A stretch of DNA of 13,675 bases from JAPWJZ01 sp035626855 (lineage in GTDB: Bacteria; Pseudomonadota; Alphaproteobacteria; Micavibrionales; UBA2020), in contig DASPMW010000013.1 in NCBI GenBank assembly GCA_035626855.1, positions 1 through 13,675 of the forward strand. The letters run 5' to 3'. The notes under the pieces were generated by a model. It saw only the letters and a program-made list of their open reading frames with translations. It did not search any database and was not told the origin of the DNA. Every line of letters starts with the position of its first letter. Positions within the stretch are counted from its first letter, which is position 1. Of this stretch, positions 6,986 to 13,312 are shown in pieces. A program made the position numbers and the translations under genes.

Positions 6986-7920
6986 GCACGCTTGTTTTCA
7001 TCCTGTCGCTGCTGCTGTTCCTTGCGAGCATCACGCCCTATCTTCGCTTCTCCCGCCATGAGAGCGACCTGCCCAGCCACTTCCCGCTGCAATACGCCGT
7101 CGGCGCGCTGCTGATGGTGCCGGCTGCCGCCTATGTCTATGCCCCGCCGAATGTCTATATCCTGCTGGCCGGCGCGCTGCTGCTGAGTCTGGCGCAGTTC
7201 CTGAAATACGTGTCCTTCGGCAAGCTGCACGACCCGCTGGAGACGGAGGGCGAGCCGCTCAAAATCCTTCAGGTGAACGTGCTGAAAACCAATCAGGACA
7301 CTGCGCGGCTGCGGGCGCTGATCGCCGAGGAAAAGCCGGACCTGATCGTCGCGGCCGAAGTGAACGGCAAGTTCGCGCTGATGTTCAGCGACCTGTCACG
7401 CGACTACCCCCACCAGCTGGTCGAGCCGCGCGAAGACCGCTATGGCATGGCGGTTGCGTCGCGCCTGCCCTTCACCGCCGCCGAGCTCCTCTGCCTCAGT
7501 GTCAAGAAAAGCGTCGCCATGGCCTTCGGCATCCGCCACGCCGGCGTCGAGATATCTTTTCTTTCGCTGCATCCGCCGACACCCAATCGCAACCTCCGCG
7601 CGCGCGACCAGGAATTCGACCGTGCCGTAAAACATTTCGGCCCCCGCCGCGACAGCATCATCGTCCTGGGCGACCTCAACGCCTCCCCCTACTGCCCTGC
7701 TTACAAGAAATTGCTGCGCCGGCTTTCCTTGCGGAACGCGCGCGACGGCAACGGGCTGTGCGGCAGCTTCCCCGTATTCCTGCCGACCCCCCTGCTGCGC
7801 CTGCCGATCGACCATGTGCTGGTATCGGCGAATCTGCAGGTGCATGAATTCCGGCTGGGGCCACATATCGGCAGCGACCATTTCCCCACTATTACCCAAG
7901 TGTCAGTAATTAACGGCTGA
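6982..7920 (+). CDS. Membrane-anchored endonuclease/exonuclease/phosphatase (EEP) family protein, copy 2, probable CTG start
   Basis: I place the start at CTG 6982, giving 312 residues, not at the first ATG (7114, residue 45). Three points support this. GGAGG at 6970-6974 lies seven bases before the CTG. The CTG overlaps the TGA of copy 1 (CTGA). And residues 29-43 (DLPSHFPLQYAVGAL) match copy 1 (DLASHFMAQYALAAL), so this DNA is translated. No ATG, GTG or TTG lies in frame between 6982 and 7114. Residues 4-19, 38-54 and 58-75 are hydrophobic helices. The EEP domain (93-309) has N99, E126, SLHP (H197), GDLNASP (D231, N233), IDHVL (D277, H278) and SDHFP (D299, H300). It is expected to be an active metal-dependent phosphodiesterase at the inner membrane with unknown substrate. 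It arose by tandem duplication with copy 1. Confidence 0.82.
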   Translation: MSTLVFILSLLLFLASITPYLRFSRHESDLPSHFPLQYAVGALLMVPAAAYVYAPPNVYILLAGALLLSLAQFLKYVSFGKLHDPLETEGEPLKILQVNVLKTNQDTARLRALIAEEKPDLIVAAEVNGKFALMFSDLSRDYPHQLVEPREDRYGMAVASRLPFTAAELLCLSVKKSVAMAFGIRHAGVEISFLSLHPPTPNRNLRARDQEFDRAVKHFGPRRDSIIVLGDLNASPYCPAYKKLLRRLSLRNARDGNGLCGSFPVFLPTPLLRLPIDHVLVSANLQVHEFRLGPHIGSDHFPTITQVSVING

Positions 7921-7941
7921 TTTGCCCGCCCGCTGGAAAAG

Positions 7942-7970
7942 TTGACATAATCGTTGCCAAGCCCTATGGT
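7942..7970 (+). promoter_or_regulatory. Sigma70-type promoter for the 86-residue gene
   Basis: TTGACA (7942-7947) matches the -35 consensus exactly, and TATGGT (7965-7970), with 17-bp spacing, is a good -10. It lies in the 86-bp gap after the second EEP gene and would give a leader of about 30 nt before the ATG at 8007. Confidence 0.65.
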
Positions 7971-8006
7971 GGCATCCGCAGTTATGCAAATTATGGAGCC
8001 GCCACA

Positions 8007-8267
8007 ATGTCCACTTCCTTCGCCAAGTCGAAATTCGGCAAGCCCGCCAATCCCCATCGCCTGAAATGGGCCTTCGCGAAGGCCGTGATCGCGGGCCTCG
8101 CGCTGAACGCGATGTATCAGCAATACACGCCCGATGACTGGAAAGACAAAGTCGGCCAGAAGGTGGAGCAGGTGACGGGATCCGAGCTTGCCGGCGAATT
8201 CATGGGCCACAAGGCCGCTGTAGTCGTGCCCGCGCAGCAGCCTGCCCCCAAGCCGCCCGGTCAGTAA
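8007..8267 (+). CDS. Small hypothetical protein (86 residues)
   Basis: I do not recognise this protein. The ATG at 8007 has GGAG at 7995-7998 with an 8-nt spacer and a near-consensus promoter upstream, so it is probably a real, independently transcribed gene. The N-terminus is basic (K8, K12, H17, R18, K20). Residues 21-37 form a moderately hydrophobic helix (WAFAKAVIAGLALNAMY) that could be a membrane anchor or peripheral membrane helix. Residues 42-68 are charged and probably helical, and the tail is Pro/Gln/Ala-rich. It is the only gene in its transcription unit, and it ends convergently with the hydrolase operon, 10 bp apart stop to stop. Confidence 0.7.
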   Translation: MSTSFAKSKFGKPANPHRLKWAFAKAVIAGLALNAMYQQYTPDDWKDKVGQKVEQVTGSELAGEFMGHKAAVVVPAQQPAPKPPGQ

Positions 8268-8269
8268 TC

Positions 8270-8287
8270 CGCGTTTTTTAAAACGCG
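8270..8287. terminator. Possible bidirectional terminator between convergent genes
   Basis: CGCGTTTT (8270-8277) and AAAACGCG (8280-8287) are a perfect palindrome with a 2-nt centre, between the stop of the 86-residue gene and the last codons of the hydrolase. The GC part of the stem is only 4 bp and the loop too tight to form fully, so activity is uncertain. Confidence 0.3.
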
Positions 8288-8922
8288 CCGGTCTTCAGGA
8301 ATTTTACCGTCAGCGCCCAGACGATGGGCGAGAAAATCATCTGCGTGTGTTCGGCGCTGACCGTGATATGCGCCTTCATGCCCGCGACGCGCGTGCTTTC
8401 GACCGAGACGACGCCGTCATTCGGGCGGGGAATATCGGCAAGATGCGTGGTCGCGATATTCAGGATACCGCTATCGCCCGCGATCACGCCGCAGTCGAAA
8501 TCGAGCGGCGGCAGCGCAGCGTGAATGCCCTGCGCGGAGGTTGCCAGCCCCTGCCCCACCGCGCCCGTCAGCCACTGGAATGCCTTGTAGCCGCCGAGCA
8601 CATCCGCGACCTGCGACCCATGGTTCGGCGTGCCCAGCATGACTGAGCGATGGATGCGCGAGGCGCCATGGCGGAGCGCGTAGAGCCGCGCCAGCAGCCC
8701 GCCCATGGAATGGCCCACGATATCGAATTGCGGCGCATCGATCGCCGCTGCGGCGGGTGCGACATGTTCGGCCACGATTTCCTCGAAGCCCTTGTTCAGC
8801 GACGGATAGGAGAGGTTGTGGACGATCCAGCCTTCCGCCGCGAGGTGCCGCTCGAGGCCCAGCATCGCGAGGCTGTGCATGCCAAGCCCGTGCAGCACCA
8901 GCACATGCGGCTGCGGCGGCAT
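8278..8922 (-). CDS. Alpha/beta hydrolase (lipase/esterase-like, PGAP1-type)
   Basis: The protein is 214 residues from ATG 8922, with AGGAAG eight bases upstream; a longer open frame upstream is only the shadow of the preceding gene. It shows the alpha/beta-hydrolase plan: LVLHGLGMH (8-16) with the oxyanion-hole His-Gly, GHSMGG (70-75) with nucleophile Ser72, then LGTPNHGS (96-103) as in triacylglycerol lipases and PGAP1-like hydrolases. NDG (Asp169) and SAEH (His192) complete the likely triad. Length is at the short end for the fold, with little cap domain. No signal peptide is seen, so it is probably cytoplasmic. It follows the second small membrane gene by 2 nt and ends the operon that begins with the TauE-like gene. 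An ester or acyl substrate is likely but not identifiable. Confidence 0.88.
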   Translation of the reverse strand: MPPQPHVLVLHGLGMHSLAMLGLERHLAAEGWIVHNLSYPSLNKGFEEIVAEHVAPAAAAIDAPQFDIVGHSMGGLLARLYALRHGASRIHRSVMLGTPNHGSQVADVLGGYKAFQWLTGAVGQGLATSAQGIHAALPPLDFDCGVIAGDSGILNIATTHLADIPRPNDGVVSVESTRVAGMKAHITVSAEHTQMIFSPIVWALTVKFLKTGAF

Positions 8923-8924
8923 CG

Positions 8925-9125
8925 TCAGGGCTTCCTGTCGGCGTTCGGCCACCGCGCGAAGGCGAACAGCCAGATCAGCACGACCGGCATATAGGGGATG
9001 ACGACGAGCAGCGCCCAATACGGACTGCGGCCGGCGCGGGCGAGGATCACGGATGTCGACGCCATCAGCGCGAAGATCGCAATGCCGGCGAGCACGAAGC
9101 GCGCCCATTCGGGAAGCAGCATCAT
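8925..9125 (-). CDS. Small two-helix membrane protein B (RAG-P-WALL type)
   Basis: The protein is 66 residues. The start at ATG 9125 is chosen because it overlaps the TGA of the preceding gene (ATGA) and follows GGGAGAAG at good spacing; the next codon is also ATG. Residues 9-29 and 36-56 are hydrophobic helices joined by a short loop, RAGRSP (30-35), followed by YWALL and ending AFARWP. Its neighbour upstream has the same loop and flanks, so the two are paralogs. I do not recognise a named family. It lies between the paralog and the alpha/beta hydrolase in the COX15 operon, with 2 nt to the hydrolase start. It is an inner-membrane protein of unknown role. Confidence 0.75.
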   Translation of the reverse strand: MMLLPEWARFVLAGIAIFALMASTSVILARAGRSPYWALLVVIPYMPVVLIWLFAFARWPNADRKP

Positions 9126-9361
9126 GATTTCTTCTCCCGCTTCTTGAGGACAAGCGGCGCGACGGCCGGCCATTTCTGGAAGGCAAGCGCGGCCGCGGCG
9201 AGGATATAGCCGACCAGCGGCACCAGCAGCAGCAGCGCCCAGAAAGGCCGCAGCCCCGCGCGCATGAACACCCGCACCGCCGGCGCCATCATCAGCATCA
9301 CGGCGATGTAATAGGCCCAGAGTGGCTGGCGCGAGATATCGAAGAATTCGGGAAGGGTCAC
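9122..9361 (-). CDS. Small two-helix membrane protein A (RAG-P-WALL type), GTG start
   Basis: The protein is 79 residues from a GTG that overlaps the COX15 TGA (GTGA at 9361-9358), with AAGGA about ten bases upstream inside the COX15 end. Residues 15-33 and 40-61 are membrane helices. The connecting loop is RAGLRP (34-39), followed by FWALLLLVP and ending AFQKWP; the C-terminus is basic (KKREKK) and likely cytoplasmic. This arrangement repeats in the next gene. There is no Cys or His pair that would suggest heme or metal binding. Sitting directly after COX15 with coupled translation, it could assist heme A synthesis or oxidase assembly, but that is inference from position only. Confidence 0.77.
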   Translation of the reverse strand: MTLPEFFDISRQPLWAYYIAVMLMMAPAVRVFMRAGLRPFWALLLLVPLVGYILAAAALAFQKWPAVAPLVLKKREKKS

Positions 9362-10443
9362 GCCTGTTGTTCCTTCTTCATCACCGGGATTTCATGCAGC
9401 AGCCAGACGAGCAGCGTGAGCAGAACGAGCGCGCCCGCCTGATGCGATGCCGCCGCATGGATGTTGACATGGCTCATGACTGTCGCAACGCCAAGGCCGA
9501 CCTGCGCGCAGGCGGCGACGGCGAGGCCGACCAGAATCTTGCGCAGCCGCGCGGGCGGGTTGAAGGGCAGCGCCCGTTTTACCAGCAGCAGGATCTTAAT
9601 GAAGGCCAGCACGGCGAGAAGGCGGTGAATGAACTGCACGCTGGCATGTTCGGTCAGGATTGCCCTCCACAGCGGTTTGGTCTGCAGCAGCTCGGCCGGC
9701 CACAGTTCGCTGCCCATGTAAGGGAAAGTGTCGTTATAGACCATGCCGGCATCGAGCCCTGCGGTGAACGCGCCCCAGGTCATCGTCAGCAGCACCGCTC
9801 CGATGCAGGCCCTGACGAAACCGCGCAGGCGCGACAGCTTGCCGGCATCGCGCACCGGCCGCATGCCGATCACCAGGGCGAGGCGAAACAGGCAGGCATA
9901 GATGACGACGGCCGTCATCAGGTGCAGCGCGAGGCGGTAATGGCTGACGGCGGGATCATTGACGAGCCCGCTTTTGACCATCCACCAGCCGATCAGCCCC
10001 TGCAGCCCGCCAAGCGCGAGAATGCCAAGGAAGGCGGGGCGTTTATCCGCCGGAATGCGGCCCCAGAAATAAAGAAGCGGCAGCGCATAGAAGACGCCGA
10101 TAAGGCGGCCCCAGAGGCGGTGCAGCCATTCCCAGAAGAAAATCTGCTTGAAGGCGGCAAGGTCCATGCCGCTGTTTACCTTCAGGTATTGCGGGCTTTG
10201 CTTGTAGGCGTCAAACGCCTTGTCCCATTCGGCCGCGTTCAGGGGCGGCAGCGCGCCCGCGATGGGTTCCCAGCGCACGATCGAAAGGCCGGATTCGGTG
10301 AGGCGCGTAATCGCGCCGATGACCGCCATAATGAAGACGCTCGCGGCGCAGAAAAACAGCCAGCGCATGACAGGCTTGAGCGAAGGCTCTTTCTTTTCCT
10401 TCCGTTTTTTTTCGGCAGGTTTTTTGCTGGTGACGCGCGCCAT
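9358..10443 (-). CDS. ctaA: Heme A synthase (CtaA/COX15 family)
   Basis: The 361-residue inner-membrane enzyme oxidises the C8 methyl of heme O to the formyl group of heme A, for cytochrome aa3-type oxidase. After a basic N-terminus (K-rich 7-18) there are about eight membrane helices in two four-helix halves. Family signatures are TRLTESGLSI..WEPIAGALPPL (46-68), FKQIFFWEWLHRLWGR (98-113; E105, H108), SHYRLALH (H174), TAGLDAG..YNDTFPYMG (227-244), QFIHR (H273) and SHQAGAL (H334). The four histidines are the expected heme ligands. It lacks the extracellular Cys pair of Bacillus CtaA, as is usual for the proteobacterial/mitochondrial type. It starts 1 nt after the TauE-like gene and overlaps the next gene by 4 nt, so it is the second gene of a five-gene operon. 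Confidence 0.95.
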   Translation of the reverse strand: MARVTSKKPAEKKRKEKKEPSLKPVMRWLFFCAASVFIMAVIGAITRLTESGLSIVRWEPIAGALPPLNAAEWDKAFDAYKQSPQYLKVNSGMDLAAFKQIFFWEWLHRLWGRLIGVFYALPLLYFWGRIPADKRPAFLGILALGGLQGLIGWWMVKSGLVNDPAVSHYRLALHLMTAVVIYACLFRLALVIGMRPVRDAGKLSRLRGFVRACIGAVLLTMTWGAFTAGLDAGMVYNDTFPYMGSELWPAELLQTKPLWRAILTEHASVQFIHRLLAVLAFIKILLLVKRALPFNPPARLRKILVGLAVAACAQVGLGVATVMSHVNIHAAASHQAGALVLLTLLVWLLHEIPVMKKEQQA

Positions 10444-10444
10444 G

Positions 10445-11269
10445 CTACATGCTCATGAACATGCGGATGGACACGATCATCATGACAGCCGCGAACACGC
10501 GGCGCAGCATCAGGCGCGGCATGGCGTGGGACAGGCGCACGCCGACCGGGGCCATTAGCATGGCAGTCGGGATGATCGCGGCAGCCGCGGCCAGGTTGAC
10601 ATAGCCGATCGAATAGGGCGGCAAGCCGTCGATATGGTGCAGCATGCCGCCGATCATGAAACCGAGCGAGCCCGGCAGCGCGATAATCACGCCGAGCGCG
10701 GCTCCCGTGCCAACCGCCTTTTGCATCGGCACGCCGCTATGGCTCATCATCGGCACGGTCAGCACCGCGCCGCCGACGCCGATCATGGACGACACCGCGC
10801 CGATCGCGACGCAGATCGCGCGCTGCACGCGCGTCGTCAGCCAGGCTGCGGCCTCCGCGGCCGATCTTTCGCGCCCGATCGCCATCTGCGCGGAGATCAG
10901 CAGCGTCATCACGGCGAAAATGCGTTTCAGCACTTCACCATTCACGGCGGAGGCGAAGAATGCGCCGATGATAACGCCAAGCAGGATATATGGCCCCCAT
11001 GATTTCAGCCGCGGGACATCAACGCCGCCGCGGCGGTAATGGGAAACGGCGGACGTGCTGCCAGTCGCGAAGACGATCAGCAGCGAGGTCGCGACCGCGA
11101 TATGCATGGAATGGGATTTATCGAAGCCGAAGGCGAACATGGCGTAGTAAAGCGCCGGGACGAACAACCCGCCGCCGCCGACCCCGAGCAGCCCCGACAA
11201 AAACCCGCCCGCCGCGCCGATGGTGACCAGCAGCAAAAGGATGTAAACAAGGGAGGTTTCGGGGGTCAT
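10445..11269 (-). CDS. TauE/SafE family sulfite exporter-like permease
   Basis: The protein is 274 residues from ATG 11269, with AGAAGA seven to eight bases upstream; the frame stays open further but loses the match there. It is an integral membrane protein with about eight helices and the internal repeat typical of TauE/SafE: GGFLSGLLGVGGGGLFVPAL (21-40) in the first half and AVSSMIGVGGAVLTVPMM (158-175) in the second. The family exports small sulfur-containing or organic anions such as sulfite or sulfoacetate; the substrate here is unknown. It heads the operon with COX15. A TATAGT at 11296-11291 on the minus strand could be its -10, but no matching -35 is clear. An association of TauE-like permeases with oxidase biogenesis has been discussed for relatives, but it is not shown by this sequence. 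Confidence 0.9.
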   Translation of the reverse strand: MTPETSLVYILLLLVTIGAAGGFLSGLLGVGGGGLFVPALYYAMFAFGFDKSHSMHIAVATSLLIVFATGSTSAVSHYRRGGVDVPRLKSWGPYILLGVIIGAFFASAVNGEVLKRIFAVMTLLISAQMAIGRERSAAEAAAWLTTRVQRAICVAIGAVSSMIGVGGAVLTVPMMSHSGVPMQKAVGTGAALGVIIALPGSLGFMIGGMLHHIDGLPPYSIGYVNLAAAAAIIPTAMLMAPVGVRLSHAMPRLMLRRVFAAVMMIVSIRMFMSM

Positions 11270-11382
11270 GACGGTCTTCTTTCGAAGCCGACTATACGCC
11301 GCCCGCCGCTGTTTGAAAACCCTTCGCCGCAACAAAAAAGCCCCTGTTTTGCAGGGGCTTGATTGTTTTTTGGCGGTGCTGG
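11270..11382. other. Intergenic region upstream of the TauE-COX15 operon
   Basis: This 113-bp gap holds the terminator of the ankyrin-AAA gene (11334-11360) and then presumably the promoter of the TauE-COX15 operon, both on the minus strand. No gene is visible. Confidence 0.6.
11334..11360 (-). terminator. Intrinsic terminator after the ankyrin-AAA gene
   Basis: AAGCCCCTG (11338-11346) and CAGGGGCTT (11352-11360) form a perfect 9-bp stem with a 5-nt loop. Read on the minus strand it is followed by six Ts (11339-11334), 22 bp after the stop of the ankyrin-AAA gene. It separates that gene from the TauE-COX15 operon on the same strand. Confidence 0.85.
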
Positions 11383-13053
11383 CTAGAAGCCGATCTGCGG
11401 CCGCTTGGCGAGCAGCGGACCCGTGAGAATCTTGCGCAGGTTGAGCGCCTTGACGTCGGCGAGCGTGACATTGTGCATCTCGGCGGCCGGGGTATCATTC
11501 GCGGGCGCGTCGTCCTCTGCCGATCCCAGCACGCGGAGCGCGATCGCATCCGGCAGGCGCGTCACGATATTGGCAATTTCATAGGCGTTGGTGAAACCCT
11601 TGCCGCCAATGCTGCTGCGCGTTTTGTCGATGACGCTGAGGACTTCGGCGCGCGCATCATCGTCGATTGTCAGGTTGTAGTCCTTCTTCAGCTTGCGCAC
11701 GAGGATCTGTGACAGCGCTTCCGCATCCATATCCTCGAGCTTGGTATAGCCGCCGATCAGCGGCTTGAGCGCAGGGTTGGTCGCCAGTACTTCGCCGATC
11801 GTTTCCGGCTTGCCGGAGAGGAACAGGATCGGCGGTTTTTCGCGGCCTTCCATGGACAGCAGCAGCGCGCCGACGAGACGCTTGCCGAAATCGGCGACAT
11901 CGGGGCGGCCGTCGTTGATCGGCTCCGGGATTTCGAGGTTGACGATGTCCGCCTGCGCGAAGATCGCGGCCAATGCCTTCGGCGGCAGCCCGATGCTGGC
12001 GGCGGCAGAATTGCGCTGCGAAAATTCGACGTATTTGTCGCCGGCGAGGCCCAGCGACACCAGCAGCTCCGCCTTCTTGCGCAGGAATTCGCTCTTGCCG
12101 AGGCCTTCATTGCCCATGATGACTTCGCCATAGACGCGGTTGGGCGCGGCGGTATCCTTGTTCACGGCATCGAAGCTCTGACGGAAGACGAGGCTGCGGG
12201 CTTCGTTCTTGAGCTCCGTCAGGCCGACGAAATCGTCCTTTATCTCCTGCAAAACCTGCTTCGGGGCCTTTTTCTCGATCGTTTCGACATATTCGGAGGG
12301 GCTGCCCCGGCCGCGGCCGCCGAAGGCGCCGTTCATCTGGCTGAGCGCGTCATCAACTTCCGGCGGCATCTGTCCCTGCGGGAACAGGTCTTCGATGATC
12401 GTGCGCACGGGCGGGCGGCGATAGGGCTGCGTAAATTCCCTGATCTGCGTGCCGTGCCGCGCGACGATCTGCTGCTCCAGATCCGATGTCGGATGCTCAA
12501 GGCGGTTGCGCACCGTGTTGTGCAGGCGCTCGAGCGCACCGAGGACGATATTCACATGCGCGACGACATCGACTTTGCCGTCGGTCGCGGCAAGCGAGGC
12601 GGCGACGACTTTTTTCGGGTCGGGCTGGTAAACCTGCCCGCCCTCCGCGAGCGATTCATCGATTGCATGGACGATCACGGTGGAAAGGTCGACCAGGTTG
12701 TCGGCGAGCACGAGCCGGTCCGCGAGGGTGTTGTGCAGGCTGGTCGCGTATTTTTCCGGCTCGGCCACTTTTGCGCCGTGGTCGAACAGCAATTGGACAA
12801 TTTCTGTCGTGCGGCGCTCGAAATCACGCTCGCTCATGCTACGGCGGATCTCTTCGGGCATGTCGGCGTAATCGAACCCGATCAGCATCTGCAAGGGGTG
12901 GCGGCCGCGCACCGGCGTCGTGACATCGACCTTGGCGTCGAGCGCCTTCCGCACCAGCTCGGGGTCGCGGGTGAAGATCCCGTGGCGGAATTCATTGATC
13001 ATCTGGGGGTCGAAAGGGGTTTCCGTCGGTGCCGGCACAGCGGAATCAGCCAT
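11383..13053 (-). CDS. Ankyrin-like / CbbX-SpoVK-type AAA+ domain protein with degenerate ATPase motifs
   Basis: The protein is 556 residues from ATG 13053, with AGGAG at a 7-nt spacer. Residues about 20-97 read as two ankyrin-like units with an insertion (FRHGIFTRDPELVRKALDAKVDV; HPLQMLIGFD...IVQLLFDHGAKV). Residues 100-260 are helical, unassigned and end in a Gly-rich stretch (242-250). Residues 275-510 resemble a CbbX/CfxQ/SpoVK AAA+ module: FVGLTELKNEA (275-285), Walker A GNEGLGKS (314-321), DFG...GALLLSMEG (388-403), PPILFLSGKPETI (407-419), NPALKPLIG (426-434) and GFTNAYEI (486-493). Compared with the family, the Walker B DE, the Arg after the NP motif and the sensor-2 Arg (Tyr491 here) seem missing. 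It may bind but not hydrolyse ATP. It is monocistronic, with its own terminator. Rubisco activation is not implied. Confidence 0.82.
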   Translation of the reverse strand: MADSAVPAPTETPFDPQMINEFRHGIFTRDPELVRKALDAKVDVTTPVRGRHPLQMLIGFDYADMPEEIRRSMSERDFERRTTEIVQLLFDHGAKVAEPEKYATSLHNTLADRLVLADNLVDLSTVIVHAIDESLAEGGQVYQPDPKKVVAASLAATDGKVDVVAHVNIVLGALERLHNTVRNRLEHPTSDLEQQIVARHGTQIREFTQPYRRPPVRTIIEDLFPQGQMPPEVDDALSQMNGAFGGRGRGSPSEYVETIEKKAPKQVLQEIKDDFVGLTELKNEARSLVFRQSFDAVNKDTAAPNRVYGEVIMGNEGLGKSEFLRKKAELLVSLGLAGDKYVEFSQRNSAAASIGLPPKALAAIFAQADIVNLEIPEPINDGRPDVADFGKRLVGALLLSMEGREKPPILFLSGKPETIGEVLATNPALKPLIGGYTKLEDMDAEALSQILVRKLKKDYNLTIDDDARAEVLSVIDKTRSSIGGKGFTNAYEIANIVTRLPDAIALRVLGSAEDDAPANDTPAAEMHNVTLADVKALNLRKILTGPLLAKRPQIGF

Positions 13054-13173
13054 GAAATTCTCCTGATGGGGCTACTTTGTGCCCCTATTCTACGAAGAAC
13101 AGGTTATTTTTTCATAAATGGAGGAAATTGACGCTGTAAAGATGTCGATTTTGAACGGTTTATACCAAATAGT
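13054..13173 (-). promoter_or_regulatory. Leader and candidate promoter region of the ankyrin-AAA gene
   Basis: This AT-rich stretch upstream of the ankyrin-AAA start codon has a minus-strand TTTACA about 17 bp before TTATGA (roughly 13107-13140), a plausible but unproven promoter. A 5-bp GGGGC/GCCCC hairpin (13068-13072 with 13081-13085) lies between it and the ribosome binding site. No gene is visible here. Confidence 0.3.
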
Positions 13174-13285
13174 GCCATCCCGGCGCAGGCCGGGATCCAC
13201 GGACTTCAGCCGTTGTGCCTGACCGAAATCCAACAGTTATATCCAGCCAGCAGGGTCCGTGGACCCCGGCCTGCGCCGGGGTGGC
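13174..13285. repeat. REP/BIME-like palindromic element B
   Basis: A 112-bp element is bounded by 30-bp inverted arms (13174-13203 and 13256-13285) that match at 28 of 30 positions. Each arm is itself a hairpin: ATCCCGGC (13177-13184) pairs with GCCGGGAT (13189-13196) over a 4-nt loop. The outer arms are clearly related to element A at 2981-3074 (shared CATCCC..GCG..GGGATCCA core). It lies 27 bp beyond the nadC stop and upstream of the ankyrin-AAA gene, and may act as a transcript end or mRNA stabiliser. Confidence 0.78.
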
Positions 13286-13312
13286 GCTGCTGGGTGAGGC
13301 ATCATGCTTGAA

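Noticed and set aside
8923..9186. An N-terminal extension of the alpha/beta hydrolase to 9186
   Set aside because: The extension is Arg-rich shadow of the two small membrane genes. The start at 8922 has a good ribosome site and fits the fold.
9322..10458. A 378-codon plus-strand open frame opposite COX15, and a 347-codon one at 1099-2142 opposite the ankyrin genes
   Set aside because: Both are antisense to well-supported genes and have no family motifs; long antisense frames are common in GC-rich DNA.
11383..13053. Calling the AAA+ protein a Rubisco activase (CbbX)
   Set aside because: Similarity is limited to the AAA+ core and key catalytic residues are missing. No Rubisco genes are nearby, and the ankyrin-like N-terminus is foreign to CbbX.
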